A stretch of 36,635 nucleotides of DNA from DAOSWM01 sp035380045 (GCA_035380045.1 DAOSWM010000029.1:1-36635); one strand, 5' to 3'; numbered from the stretch's first letter, positions 7,644-16,724 are shown. Notes: generated from the sequence alone by a model not told the origin. Program-made: numbers and translations.

Positions 7644-8435
7644 CTACCAAACGGTTTTTAGCATTCCGCCATCAACCGGGATTGTAGTTCCTGTAATAAA
7701 CGATGCTCTATCGGAAAGTAGGAATGCCGCCAAATTTCCAAGTTCTTCGGGTTTTCCGTATCGGCCAAGCGGAATTTGATCGTGGTACATTGAGCGAACT
7801 TCGTTCACTGTAACTCCCTTATTCTTTGCAGCAATCCCATCGAGCTGAGCAACCCTTTCGGTGTCGAGCCTGCCGGGAAGAATATTATTAATTCGGATGT
7901 TGTACGAAGCTAAATCGCGCGAAAGGCTTTTTGCCAAGCTGGTAACACCCGAACGGAATACGTTCGAGAGCAGAAGCATATCAATTGGTTCCTTTACCGA
8001 CATTGACGTAATGGTGACAATACTTCCCTTCGAGGCTTTCTTCATTACAGGAAGAACCTCACGAATCAACCTCACTGCGCTCATCAAATTTAGCTCAAAG
8101 GCTGCGTACCAGTTCTCGTCGGTGAAACTATCGAAGGTTCCTGCCGGAGGGCCACCCGCATTAACCACCAGCCCATCAATTGTTCCAAACTGCTCGATAG
8201 CAGATGAAACCCACCTTTTTATTGACTCGTATTGAGTTACATCAAGAAATGCGAATGCAGCCTCCGAGCCTGAATTCTTCATAATTTGCGCTGCAGCATG
8301 CCCCAACTTCTCCTCGTTGCGGCTTCCTAAAAACACTCTGGCGCCTTCAATTGCCGATGCTTCTGCCACTGCGTAACCCAAACCCTGGCTACTTCCTGCT
8401 ACTAGTATGGTTTTCCCTTGAAGTAATTTTTGCAT
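7644..8435 (-). CDS. Atypical SDR-family oxidoreductase (catalytic Tyr/Lys replaced)
   Basis: A 263-residue Rossmann-fold protein of the short-chain dehydrogenase/reductase family. The dinucleotide-binding GxxxGxG is GSSQGLG (residues 14-20) and the NAGG motif is at about 92-95. Ser144 sits where the catalytic serine is expected. Thirteen residues later, where Tyr should be, is Ser157, and the expected Lys is Arg161 (SNVFR instead of YxxxK). The C-terminal PVDGG segment is normal. Sequences with NAGGPP and LSNxxRxG form a known divergent SDR group, so this is probably ancestral divergence rather than a sequencing error. Whether it still reduces a substrate is uncertain. It lies in the RND efflux operon, 35 bases after the TolC-like gene. 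Confidence 0.75.
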   Translation of the reverse strand: MQKLLQGKTILVAGSSQGLGYAVAEASAIEGARVFLGSRNEEKLGHAAAQIMKNSGSEAAFAFLDVTQYESIKRWVSSAIEQFGTIDGLVVNAGGPPAGTFDSFTDENWYAAFELNLMSAVRLIREVLPVMKKASKGSIVTITSMSVKEPIDMLLLSNVFRSGVTSLAKSLSRDLASYNIRINNILPGRLDTERVAQLDGIAAKNKGVTVNEVRSMYHDQIPLGRYGKPEELGNLAAFLLSDRASFITGTTIPVDGGMLKTVW

Positions 8436-8470
8436 ACGATTTGTTTTTTAGTACCACAAACAATTTCAGT

Positions 8471-9790
8471 TTACTCAGCTCCGATGTACCCATTCATTTC
8501 TCCGGTAAGAAGATTTATTTCTATCTCAGCAGCCTGAGCATTTAATTGCGCTGAAATTAAACGGGTTTGCGCATCGAGAAGCTTATTTTGGCTTTCGCGA
8601 AGTTCAATATCGGAAATGGCACCAAGCCTATACTTTTCCCAGGCTGTATCGGTGTTACGTTGCGCCAGCTCTACCGACTTCTCCTCAACCTTAACCAGTT
8701 CAATGGCCTGATTCAAGTTATTCACAAGTTTAAACGCATTACTCTGTAGGTTCAGTATTAGCTCATCGTAACTCAGCCGCTGGTTCTCAACAAGAATTTG
8801 TGCATTTCTAATTTTCCTTGAAGTGTTGAAACCATCGAAAAGAGCAATTGAAGCGTTAACACCAAATGCTGGCCCCAATGTACGGTACACTTGCTGTTGA
8901 GCATCGGGCGTTACAACATTTGAAAAATTGTAAGCTCCGCTTACATTCACACGTGGAAATCGTGGACTTTTTGCTTGATTATAGTCTAGCTCGCCCAACC
9001 GGTTCTGCAATCGTTCGTAGGCAATTTGAGGGTTTGAATCGAGCACCTCCTGAAGGATTTCGGAAACATCGCCAACTTGTGGAACAGGAATGGATGTATA
9101 TACCGAAAACTGAACGTTTGCTTCGCGGGTTAGCAGCCTGTTAAGCTCTGCCTTTAGGTTCACCAAGTAGCTTTTCTGCTGCAAGTAGCGAGCGCTATCG
9201 GCCCGGTAGTCGACCTCCGACTGAAGTTCCTGAAGCTCGTTCCCAACCCCAATTTTCGATTTTTCGTGAGCAATGCGTAACCGCTGGCGCGAGAGGGCCA
9301 TTTGGTCTTTAAGCGAATTGTACAGCTTTTCGTTAAGGGCAATGTTATAGTACGTGTATGCAATGTCGGCAACCGTATTCTCAACTGCAATACGCAGGGA
9401 AAGTTCGCTCTGCTGCGAGTAAATTTCTAGCTTTTCACGCTGTAGGAACATGCTCATTCCATCGAAAACGGTCCAGCTAAGCAACGCTCCAGCTGAAGTT
9501 GTATTTGTTGGGAACCCTGTAACAGTTGAGTTTGTTCCGTCGGAATTTTCTTGGTATCTCTCCTGAATATTTCCCGTTTGGCTTCCGCTAACATCAACCC
9601 TTGGTAGAAAACCGGCATTCCCCAGAGTATTATTGTTCTGTGCAATTTGAATGTTATTCTTTGAAATCTTGATAGAGTAGCTGTTTTCAAGCCCAATGCG
9701 AATCGCATCTTCAAGGGTAAGACTCTCCTGTGAAACAGCCAGAAATGGAAACAATCCGAAAAGAAAAATAAAAAAACTACTCCTCCTCAT
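8471..9790 (-). CDS. TolC-family outer membrane efflux protein of the RND operon
   Basis: A 439-residue protein with an N-terminal signal peptide (MRRSSFFIFLFGLFPFLAVSQ) and the two internally related halves of outer-membrane efflux proteins: the ESLTLEDAIRIGLENSYSIK opening, long alpha-helical hairpins rich in Gln, Asn and Leu, and the repeated 'AxxxYxxGxISxxEL' type segment (TAWEKYRLGAISDIELRESQ). Family knowledge: it forms the trimeric outer-membrane and periplasmic channel of a tripartite pump. Its start lies inside the end of the RND gene (14-base overlap), implying translational coupling. Confidence 0.88.
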   Translation of the reverse strand: MRRSSFFIFLFGLFPFLAVSQESLTLEDAIRIGLENSYSIKISKNNIQIAQNNNTLGNAGFLPRVDVSGSQTGNIQERYQENSDGTNSTVTGFPTNTTSAGALLSWTVFDGMSMFLQREKLEIYSQQSELSLRIAVENTVADIAYTYYNIALNEKLYNSLKDQMALSRQRLRIAHEKSKIGVGNELQELQSEVDYRADSARYLQQKSYLVNLKAELNRLLTREANVQFSVYTSIPVPQVGDVSEILQEVLDSNPQIAYERLQNRLGELDYNQAKSPRFPRVNVSGAYNFSNVVTPDAQQQVYRTLGPAFGVNASIALFDGFNTSRKIRNAQILVENQRLSYDELILNLQSNAFKLVNNLNQAIELVKVEEKSVELAQRNTDTAWEKYRLGAISDIELRESQNKLLDAQTRLISAQLNAQAAEIEINLLTGEMNGYIGAE

Positions 9791-12700
9791 TATGCAAAAT
9801 ATTTGCTGAACGTTTTGAAATATAGGAATACATTGCCGGAACTATGTAAAGCGTAAGCCCCAGGGCAAAAAGCAAGCCACCAATAATTGTTATACCCAAA
9901 GGGATACGGCTGGTTGAAGCTGCCCCAAGGGCCAAAGCAATTGGGAGCGCTCCAAAAATGGTTGAGAAGCTGGTCATAAGAATAGGGCGAAGTCGTTGCC
10001 CAGCTGCCTCAATAACAGCATGCGTTTTATCAAGTCCTGCTATTTTTTTCTGGTTTGCGAATTCAACAATCAGAATTCCATTCTTTGTAACGATACCAAC
10101 CAGCACAATAATACCAATTTGGCTAAAAATGTTCATGGTTTGGTTCATAATGTACAGCGACAAAACTGCGCCTGCCAGCGCCAAGGGGACTGTAAACATT
10201 ATGATTAGCGGGTCTCTATAGCTTTCAAATTGTGCTGCCAGCACAAGGTAAACCAGTATTAGCGCAAAGATAAAGGCAAAGTACATGCTACCCGAGCTCT
10301 CCTCGAACTGCTGAGAGATTCCGGTTAGGGTTGTTGAAAATGACTCGTCGAGAATTTCGTGCGAAATTTCACGCATGGCATCAATCCCTTGCCCGAGCGT
10401 TACTCCTGGAACCGTTGATGCTCTGAAGGTTGCCGACACGTAACGGTTATAGCGGTAGCGCTGTGGCGGTGTACTCTCCTCGGAAATTGTAATAAGATTT
10501 CCCAGCTCCACTAGGTTCCCCTTATCGTTTCGGATTTGAAGGCTGGTAATATCCGAAGGGTCATCGCGGAAGTTGCGCTCAGCCTGACCAATTACCTGGT
10601 ACTGTTTCCCATTGTAAATAAAAAACCCGTAGCGCTGTCCCGAAAAGTAGAGCTGTAGTGCTTCGGCAATATCGCGAACCGTAACACCCGAAGAACGGGC
10701 TTTCTCCCGGTCAATCTCCACAACAAGCTCAGGCTTGTTAAATTTCAAATCAACATCAACCACCTGAAAACGGGGATCATCCTGAGCTCTTCGTAAAAAG
10801 ATTGGAACGACCTCCTTGAGCCTCTCGAAGTTGGGTGCCTGAACCACAAACTGTACCGGCAAGCCGCCCCCTCTGCCCGCTCTAATTGTTTGGTCCTGCG
10901 TAACAAATGATCGAGCCAGCGTTTGCGTATTGAGGAAAGCCTGTATTTCGTTGGCAATCTCGTCCTGTGATCGTTTCCGCTCGCTGGGGTCGGTAAGAAT
11001 TAAATTTACGAAACCCGAATTCCTCGCACCCGTCCATCCGGGAGAAGCGAGTGCAATAATCGCCTTGCGCTCCTGCATGGTATCAACAAAACTTACAACC
11101 TTGCTAACATACTGGTCCATAACTTCGAATGAGGTTCCTTCGGGTGCAGTTGACATAATTCGTAAGCGGCTTTTATCCTCAAGCGGAGCCAATTCCGAAG
11201 GGATTATGCTACCCAAACCGAAGATTAAGGCAACCGAGGCTGCAACCACAATTAAGGCCCACCAGCGTTTTCGAATAAAAATGGTGAGGGTTTTTTCGTA
11301 CCCCTTTGACAGCCTCTCAAAGAATTGGCCAACTGAACTAGCAATTCGTCCTTCCTTTTTCCTGTCGGCAAGAATTCTCACGCTCATCATTGGAGTTAAA
11401 GTAAGAGCAATGAAAGATGAAATTATTACCGCACCAGAGAGAACTACCCCAAACTCACGGAACAGCCTACCTGTTATTCCCTGCAAAAAAACGATGGGGA
11501 GAAATACAGAAACCAACGTGATGGTTGTTGAAACTATAGCAAAGAATATTTCCTTTGTTCCAGCGTATCCTGCCTTGAAGGGGTTCATGCCTTTCTCAAT
11601 TTTCGAGAAAATGTTCTCAACCATCACAATGGCATCATCCACCACAAGGCCAGTAGCAAGTACAATTCCCAGCAGCGAGAGCACGTTTATGGAGAAATCC
11701 ATAATGTACATAACGAAGAACGAACCAATTAGAGATATTGGAATCGTAATCATAGGGATAATGGTTGTTCTCCAGTTCCTTAAAAAAATGAAAATTACAA
11801 TTACCACCAGTCCAAAGGCAAGAAGAATAGTATCGCGAACCTCCTTAACAGCCTTTCGAATTGAAGAAGTAATATCGAGTGCTACGTTCACCCGGATGTC
11901 TTCGGGCATTTCACGTTTCAGTAAATCTAATCGTTTGTATACCTCATCGGCAATTTCAATGTAGTTAACACCGGGTTGCGGTGTTATGGCAATGCCAATT
12001 TGAGGAGTTCCGTAATTTCCGCGAAGCAGCGATCGCTCATTCTCAGGTGCCAGTTCAGCCCTGCCCACATCCTTCAATTTTACGGGGACCCCATTCACCT
12101 CTCGAATTATGAGATTATTGAATTCGTCAACTGTTTCCATACGGCCTAACGTTCGGATGGATAGTTCGGTGTAGTAACCCTCAACCGTACCAGTTGGAAG
12201 TTCAATGTTCTCGCGCGATAGCGCAGAACGGATATCGCCAGGAACCAGGTTGTAGGCCGCCAACTTGTTGGGATCGAGATGAAGGCGCATGGCGTATCGT
12301 TTCTCGCCCCAAATTCTAACCTCACTTACTCCTGATACCGTTTGAAGACGCTCCTTTAGCACGTTATTACCAAAATCGGAGAGTTCCAGCAAACTCCGTT
12401 TATCACTCTGAGCAGTGAGTACCATAATAGTTTCGGCGCTCGCATCGGCCTTGCTAACAACGGGAGCGTCGATATCGGGGGGAAGGCGCCGTACAGCTTG
12501 AGAAACCTTATCGCGAACATCGTTGGCGGCAGCTTCCATATCGACCCCGAGCTCAAACTCAACTGAGATTGAGCTTCGTCCGTCGGCACTACTGGAAGTA
12601 ATTGATTTAATGCCTGCTATGCCATTTAATGCTGCCTCTAACGGTTCGGTAATTTGCGCTTCAATAACATCGGCATTTGCACCAACATACGAAGTACTTA

Positions 12701-12839
12701 CCGAAACAACCGGAGGATCGACGCTGGGATACTCCCTGACGCCCAAAAACGTGTAGCTAACAAACCCGAAGAGTAAAACGATTACCGCTAGCACCGAGGC
12801 GAGTACCGGACGGTTTATACTCAATGTTGAAAGATTCAT
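9777..12839 (-). CDS. RND efflux transporter, HAE-1-like inner-membrane pump
   Basis: A 1020-residue proton-driven pump of the AcrB/MexB type. It starts with the RND signature NRPVLASVLAVIVLLFGFVSY (first helix) and has the duplicated arrangement of 12 helices with two large periplasmic loops. The proton-relay pair Asp401-Asp402 is visible in GLVVDDAIVMVEN, and the second half has GIVTKNGILIVEFAN with the relay Lys. The length is normal. It works with the adaptor encoded 56 bases upstream and the TolC-like protein encoded downstream to export small molecules; the substrate cannot be read from sequence. Large antisense frames over this gene are codon-bias shadows. Confidence 0.92.
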   Translation of the reverse strand: MNLSTLSINRPVLASVLAVIVLLFGFVSYTFLGVREYPSVDPPVVSVSTSYVGANADVIEAQITEPLEAALNGIAGIKSITSSSADGRSSISVEFELGVDMEAAANDVRDKVSQAVRRLPPDIDAPVVSKADASAETIMVLTAQSDKRSLLELSDFGNNVLKERLQTVSGVSEVRIWGEKRYAMRLHLDPNKLAAYNLVPGDIRSALSRENIELPTGTVEGYYTELSIRTLGRMETVDEFNNLIIREVNGVPVKLKDVGRAELAPENERSLLRGNYGTPQIGIAITPQPGVNYIEIADEVYKRLDLLKREMPEDIRVNVALDITSSIRKAVKEVRDTILLAFGLVVIVIFIFLRNWRTTIIPMITIPISLIGSFFVMYIMDFSINVLSLLGIVLATGLVVDDAIVMVENIFSKIEKGMNPFKAGYAGTKEIFFAIVSTTITLVSVFLPIVFLQGITGRLFREFGVVLSGAVIISSFIALTLTPMMSVRILADRKKEGRIASSVGQFFERLSKGYEKTLTIFIRKRWWALIVVAASVALIFGLGSIIPSELAPLEDKSRLRIMSTAPEGTSFEVMDQYVSKVVSFVDTMQERKAIIALASPGWTGARNSGFVNLILTDPSERKRSQDEIANEIQAFLNTQTLARSFVTQDQTIRAGRGGGLPVQFVVQAPNFERLKEVVPIFLRRAQDDPRFQVVDVDLKFNKPELVVEIDREKARSSGVTVRDIAEALQLYFSGQRYGFFIYNGKQYQVIGQAERNFRDDPSDITSLQIRNDKGNLVELGNLITISEESTPPQRYRYNRYVSATFRASTVPGVTLGQGIDAMREISHEILDESFSTTLTGISQQFEESSGSMYFAFIFALILVYLVLAAQFESYRDPLIIMFTVPLALAGAVLSLYIMNQTMNIFSQIGIIVLVGIVTKNGILIVEFANQKKIAGLDKTHAVIEAAGQRLRPILMTSFSTIFGALPIALALGAASTSRIPLGITIIGGLLFALGLTLYIVPAMYSYISKRSANILHNEEE

Positions 12840-12895
12840 AAATTTCGCTTCATTAGTAGTGAAGTAAAGGCTTTAGCCCATTGGTTTAGATTGTA

Positions 12896-13954
12896 TTACC
12901 AACCATCAACAATTGATGTACTAACAGGAGTTCCTTCCCTAACCTGCAGTAATCCAGAAATTAGCAGCGTATCGCCGGGTTGAATTCCGGATACAACTTC
13001 CACCGCAGTAGCCGTGCGGACTCCGGTTTCAACCTCCACAAATTTTGCCTTCCCTTCTTTGGAAATCACAACATTTTGACCGCCTAAAACCGGAACCAGT
13101 GCATGCGGAGGAATAAGCATGGTTTTCACATTCCCATTAATATTCAACGAAACCCGGGCAAAGGAACCAGGAATTAATTTTCGCTCGGTATTTATGCATT
13201 TTGCTCTCACCCGTAATGCACGGGTTTGCGGATCGATAACCGACTCGGTTGCGTAAATTGTAGCCTTGTACTGCGTTGGGTAATGACCCAAGGTGAAGGT
13301 TACTTCCTTGCCAATATTTACGCCGTAGGCGTATCGCTCGGGCACAGAAAACTCGAGGCGAAGCGGATCGTCCTGAATTAGAGTGGCAAGAACCGTAGTT
13401 GAGCCAATGAAGCTACCTGGGCTAACGTTTCTTAAACCAATCGTACCGTCGAAGGGAGCACGAATCTCCGCTTTTTCAATTTGGGCTTCGGCCAACCGAA
13501 TATCGGCCTTAATACCATCCACCCTGTTCACTGCAACGTCCAAATCCTGCTGACTTAGAGCATCAATATCCTTCAAACGTTGTTTGCGCTCAAGGTCGTC
13601 CTGAGCTAACTTCAAATCGGACTTTAGCTTCTCGAGCCTTGCTCGAACCTCGCTATCGTTCACCCTAGCTAGGAGCTGGCCCTTTACTACACTTCTCCCC
13701 TCATCGAGATGAAACTCAACCAGCTTTCCGGTTGTTTCGGCCTTGAGCTCAACCTCCTCGCCAGCCAGCAATGTTCCCGATAGTAAAAGTCCTTGTGACA
13801 AGGGCTTCAGATCAACAACAATAGCTTCAACCTCCAACCCCGACCTTGCCCTGTTACTTCTTGTTGAAGATTTGCTATTGCTTTCGTTACAACCAGCCAG
13901 CAAACCTGTGGTTAAAGCGAAAACTGCAATTAGTCTAAAATATTTTGAGATCAT
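12896..13954 (-). CDS. RND efflux periplasmic adaptor (membrane fusion lipoprotein)
   Basis: A 352-residue adaptor beginning with a lipoprotein signal peptide; the lipobox LLAGC places the lipid-modified Cys at residue 22. Lipoyl-like halves at about 55-90 and 160-195 (KAEIRAPFDGTIGLRNVSPG) flank a coiled coil at about 90-160, followed by beta-barrel and membrane-proximal domains ending near 340. It is the first gene of the RND operon. An AGGAGG Shine-Dalgarno sequence lies about 5 bases before the ATG, one of the strongest in the window. The upstream region has only a one-mismatch -7 word (TATATTTA, minus strand) about 25 bases before the start. No regulator gene of TetR or MarR type is adjacent. 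Confidence 0.9.
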   Translation of the reverse strand: MISKYFRLIAVFALTTGLLAGCNESNSKSSTRSNRARSGLEVEAIVVDLKPLSQGLLLSGTLLAGEEVELKAETTGKLVEFHLDEGRSVVKGQLLARVNDSEVRARLEKLKSDLKLAQDDLERKQRLKDIDALSQQDLDVAVNRVDGIKADIRLAEAQIEKAEIRAPFDGTIGLRNVSPGSFIGSTTVLATLIQDDPLRLEFSVPERYAYGVNIGKEVTFTLGHYPTQYKATIYATESVIDPQTRALRVRAKCINTERKLIPGSFARVSLNINGNVKTMLIPPHALVPVLGGQNVVISKEGKAKFVEVETGVRTATAVEVVSGIQPGDTLLISGLLQVREGTPVSTSIVDGW

Positions 13955-14238
13955 AATCCTCCTGTTTAAAAATGTAAATATATGATAAAAATTGGGCGAA
14001 AAGGTTTACAGATAAACATTGAGTTTTTGGCAAGTTGTATTTCAAGAATTTCGCATAAAAAATCCCATACAGTGGAATTTCATTTTTTATTAGCCTATAT
14101 TGTGGTTTTTCAAATATTCTATATTTCAGTAAATGAACAACCCTACAAACATATTGTTTTTTAAGAATATGAGTTGATAGCGAACCAAGCTTGTTTGCGA
14201 ACTTTACTCTGTATATTATAACCAAAAATATTTCACAA

Positions 14239-15108
14239 ATGAAGAAGACAATAATGATGGTTTTTATGCTCCCATTTGCGGTATTTTCCCAAACCGATTC
14301 CATAAAAGTTTCAATTACCTCAACCGAGGTTGCTCCAAACATTTTTCGACTTTTTGTTGAAAACAGGGTTGCTGTAACTGTAATGGTGGGTAGCGATGGT
14401 GCTTTTATGATTGATGCTGCCTACGAGCATACTGCAAACAAAATTCTTGAAGAAGTAGAAAATTTATCCGACAAACCATTAAAGTACCTGCTAAACACCC
14501 ACCTACATGGCGACCATACAGGAGGAAACCCAATTATTGGAAAAGGCTTACAAATAATTGCCCATCAGCAAGTACGCGATTACCTCTCAAACGAGCAAAA
14601 AAGGGGCGATAAAGTAATTCCCCCTATGCCCGAACATGCGCTACCCAACATTATTGTAAGCAGTAGGCAAACCATTGAATTTAATAACGAACAAATTGAG
14701 ATTATCCCCCTTACAGGCGGGCATACCGGTGGCGACATTATTGTTTTCTTTCCAAAGTCGAAAGTACTAGTTGTTGGCGACTTGCTTTTTGCCAATTACT
14801 TCCCATACGTTGATACCGGGAACGGAGGCAACCCATTCAAATATATAGAGAACATTGAATGGATTACACAAAACTTCTCTGATGACGTAACAGTGATTGG
14901 TGGTCACGGTCCAGTATACACCCTGCAGCAATACAAGGCATACCAGCAAACTCTACAAAAAACCATTGATACTGTTCGAGAGAGCAAGCAGAACGAACTT
15001 ACTGCTGAGCAAATGAAGGAGCAACGCATTCTAAAAGAGTGGGAAGCAATGGGTAATTTCTTTATTACCGAGGACCGGTGGATTGATACACTTTACCCTT
15101 TTTTATAA
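14239..15108 (+). CDS. Exported metallo-beta-lactamase-fold hydrolase
   Basis: A 289-residue protein with a signal peptide (MKKTIMMVFMLPFAVFSQ) and all zinc-binding motifs of the MBL fold: HLHGDH (His88, His90, Asp92, His93), GGHTGGD (His162), Asp181 in LVVGDLLF and His223 in IGGHGP. A dinuclear zinc site is therefore expected, in the periplasm. The family covers beta-lactamases, lactonases and thiol-related hydrolases, and the substrate is not predictable here. The ATG at 14239 is chosen over the upstream in-frame TTG at 14191 because the latter would put 16 residues before a typical signal peptide. It is divergent from the RND adaptor gene and convergent with the truncated glycosyltransferase. 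Confidence 0.82.
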   Translation: MKKTIMMVFMLPFAVFSQTDSIKVSITSTEVAPNIFRLFVENRVAVTVMVGSDGAFMIDAAYEHTANKILEEVENLSDKPLKYLLNTHLHGDHTGGNPIIGKGLQIIAHQQVRDYLSNEQKRGDKVIPPMPEHALPNIIVSSRQTIEFNNEQIEIIPLTGGHTGGDIIVFFPKSKVLVVGDLLFANYFPYVDTGNGGNPFKYIENIEWITQNFSDDVTVIGGHGPVYTLQQYKAYQQTLQKTIDTVRESKQNELTAEQMKEQRILKEWEAMGNFFITEDRWIDTLYPFL

Positions 15109-15129
15109 CTCCATCAATAACTCGAAAAG

Positions 15130-15771
15130 TTAAATTGCAACTGAATAGTGTAGCTTTTTGTGGGATATCAAATTTGATGATTGTTGTAAAATTTCAAAGT
15201 CGTTGTTAATTGTAATTTTCCCTCGGAAAGCAGTAAACTTTCCTTTTGTTAATTCTTTTCTAACCAGCTTTAATTCGAAGCTATTAGCCGATACATTAGT
15301 ATCATATATTACTACTACTTTTTCGGCCATTATACTGTGATTTTCCATCACGTTAAAGTTGGTTGAATTGTTAACAACAATCACTTTATCAGCAGATTGT
15401 ATTCCAATTCTTTCAATCTCAAGCAAAGTTCTTGAAGCTGAATTTCCTGCAAAATCATCCTCGGAGTTATGAATATTTATGAACAAAGGTTTTCCAGAAA
15501 CCTTTTTTGCAGCGGAACCCGCCATGTACGAAGTCCAATCGTTTGCGTAAATAATGTCGTGAGGCTCACGATCTGCAATACTTTCTGCAATATTATTGAA
15601 CTTTGATAATTGCTCCAGAACATTGGGGAAATTAATTTTATCGCGAGGAGCAATAAAAAGGAAATCAATATCATCAAACTGCGAAATTCCCTTCGCAATT
15701 CCATAGCATGCCGTTCCTATGCCACCTGAAATGCACGGTTGAAAATCATGCCCAAACATCAAAACTCTCAT
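15130..15771 (-). CDS. Truncated glycogen-synthase-like glycosyltransferase (N-terminal domain only)
   Basis: A 213-residue protein whose N-terminus MRVLMFGHDFQPCISGGIGT and GTACYGIAKG segment follow the Bacteroidota glycogen-synthase-like GT4/GT5 enzymes, which typically have a GWEFPPxxSGGLGTAC motif. The DWTSYMAGSAAKKVSGKPL and later IERIGIQSADKVIVV segments also fit. Family enzymes have over 400 residues, with the nucleotide-sugar site in the C-terminal domain; here the protein stops after a degenerate version of the segment that opens that domain (FRGKITINNDFEILQQSS against a typical FLGRxTxxKGxxxLLxA). It should therefore lack donor-binding residues and transferase activity. It may be a decaying gene or a remnant kept for another role. 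It is the last gene of the small operon 16724-15130. Confidence 0.65.
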   Translation of the reverse strand: MRVLMFGHDFQPCISGGIGTACYGIAKGISQFDDIDFLFIAPRDKINFPNVLEQLSKFNNIAESIADREPHDIIYANDWTSYMAGSAAKKVSGKPLFINIHNSEDDFAGNSASRTLLEIERIGIQSADKVIVVNNSTNFNVMENHSIMAEKVVVIYDTNVSANSFELKLVRKELTKGKFTAFRGKITINNDFEILQQSSNLISHKKLHYSVAI

Positions 15772-15795
15772 AGAAATCTGATTTACAAGGAAAAT

Positions 15796-15996
15796 TTAGA
15801 AGTAATAATCAGGTTTAGTTTCTTCTGGAGGTGTCGTTTCCTCGGATTCATCACTATCAAGATTTACGCACTCCTGACCAGGAAAAACAAACTTATACTC
15901 CTTGAACCTAACAGATTCAAGCTCCTTTTCTTTAAGGAAAGAGGGTTCCGATTTGTTTTTTTTCAGCTTCTCATTTAAAATATCTACTATGCCCAT
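15796..15996 (-). CDS. Small acidic hypothetical protein
   Basis: A 66-residue protein with a lysine-rich first half and an acidic, Pro/Glu-rich tail (SDESEETTPPEET). No signal peptide, membrane segment or known motif; I do not recognise it. It lies 24 bases before the truncated glycosyltransferase and 36 bases after the 85-residue gene on the same strand, so it is most likely part of the same operon. Its reality rests on position, the absence of a competing frame, and protein-like composition. No Shine-Dalgarno sequence is visible. Confidence 0.45.
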   Translation of the reverse strand: MGIVDILNEKLKKNKSEPSFLKEKELESVRFKEYKFVFPGQECVNLDSDESEETTPPEETKPDYYF

Positions 15997-16032
15997 AGCT
16001 CAAATTGATGAAGATTCATTATTAATGCCTGC

Positions 16033-16290
16033 TTAATCTGGCATTATTACGTACCGTTCCTTCTCATTGTAAATGTTAAGCATAAAATCAGTTACATACT
16101 CAACTACATAGAACTGAGAACGGCCAAGCTGCATCACAATCTGATCGTTCTCCTCCCTCATGTTATACCTCATGTTGCTGTTGCCGTTGATGGTAAGCTC
16201 GTTGTTTTCGGCAAATTTGAAAGTTGTTTTTTTCTCGGAATCAATCCATGTTGAATTGCTTACCATTCCTTTTATTACTCCTATTTCCAT
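16033..16290 (-). CDS. Hypothetical protein, 85 residues
   Basis: A soluble 85-residue protein starting MEIGVIKGMVSNSTWIDSEK. It appears beta-rich with alternating polar and hydrophobic residues, ending VTDFMLNIYNEKERYVIMPD. I do not recognise a family. The internal ATG at 16290 is preferred over the frame's earlier Met at 16329 because a purine-rich GGGAGGGAG Shine-Dalgarno-like sequence precedes it at 7-8 bases. The gene follows the receiver-only regulator by 38 bases and is probably co-transcribed with it. Confidence 0.55.
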   Translation of the reverse strand: MEIGVIKGMVSNSTWIDSEKKTTFKFAENNELTINGNSNMRYNMREENDQIVMQLGRSQFYVVEYVTDFMLNIYNEKERYVIMPD

Positions 16291-16328
16291 TATTTTTCTC
16301 CCTCCCTTTTTTGGGTTTAATAGGTACA

Positions 16329-16724
16329 TTATTTTGTTTTCTCAAAGTTCTTTGGGTAAAATAAATGACCAGATGTAACGGTATTAATTGCATTTTCAAG
16401 GTCGCGAAAAATAAATTCCTTGCTTACAAACCCCATAAAACCTGCATTAAGCAAAGTTTGAATATCGGCCAGCTCCTTATGTTGCGATAGGGCTATGAAG
16501 CTGCATCCTCTTCTCGCATCATTCATGTAATCAACTGAATGAAACTCATTAAGGATAGAACTCTTTATATCCATAAGAATTACGTCGATATTTGGGATGA
16601 TTGATGTTTGAAAATCCTCAATATCCGAAACCTCACCCACTACACGATGCTTTAAACTGTTCTCGATAAACAGCTTAAGGTTCTCTCTAAATTTCTCGTT
16701 TCTATCAACTAAAAGAATCCTCAT
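16329..16724 (-). CDS. Receiver-only response regulator (orphan)
   Basis: A 131-residue protein consisting of a CheY-like receiver domain and no output domain. The phospho-acceptor is Asp52 in VILMDIKS, and Lys102 in GFVSKEF is the conserved lysine. The acidic pair at the N-terminus is reduced to one residue (LLVDRNEKF, Asp7), so metal binding may be weaker. The overall likeness is to NarL-family receivers whose HTH has been lost. The start at 16724 (MRILLVD) is chosen over 16778 because a consensus -7 element at 16747-16754 lies inside the longer version. No kinase is co-transcribed; the nearest is the PAS kinase at 17568-19397. It heads the operon that runs to 15130. Confidence 0.7.
   Translation of the reverse strand: MRILLVDRNEKFRENLKLFIENSLKHRVVGEVSDIEDFQTSIIPNIDVILMDIKSSILNEFHSVDYMNDARRGCSFIALSQHKELADIQTLLNAGFMGFVSKEFIFRDLENAINTVTSGHLFYPKNFEKTK

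Noticed and set aside
10930..11964. 344-codon open frame antisense to the RND pump gene
   Set aside because: It mirrors the coding frame of a long conserved gene, has no ribosome-binding site, and its protein has no recognisable motif.
14191..14238. Upstream TTG start for the metallo-hydrolase
   Set aside because: It would place 16 residues before a normal signal peptide; the ATG at 14239 is the better start.
13935..14342. 135-codon minus-strand frame across the spacer before the RND adaptor
   Set aside because: It overlaps the metallo-hydrolase signal peptide region and the adaptor start in another frame, and composition follows the AT-rich spacer.
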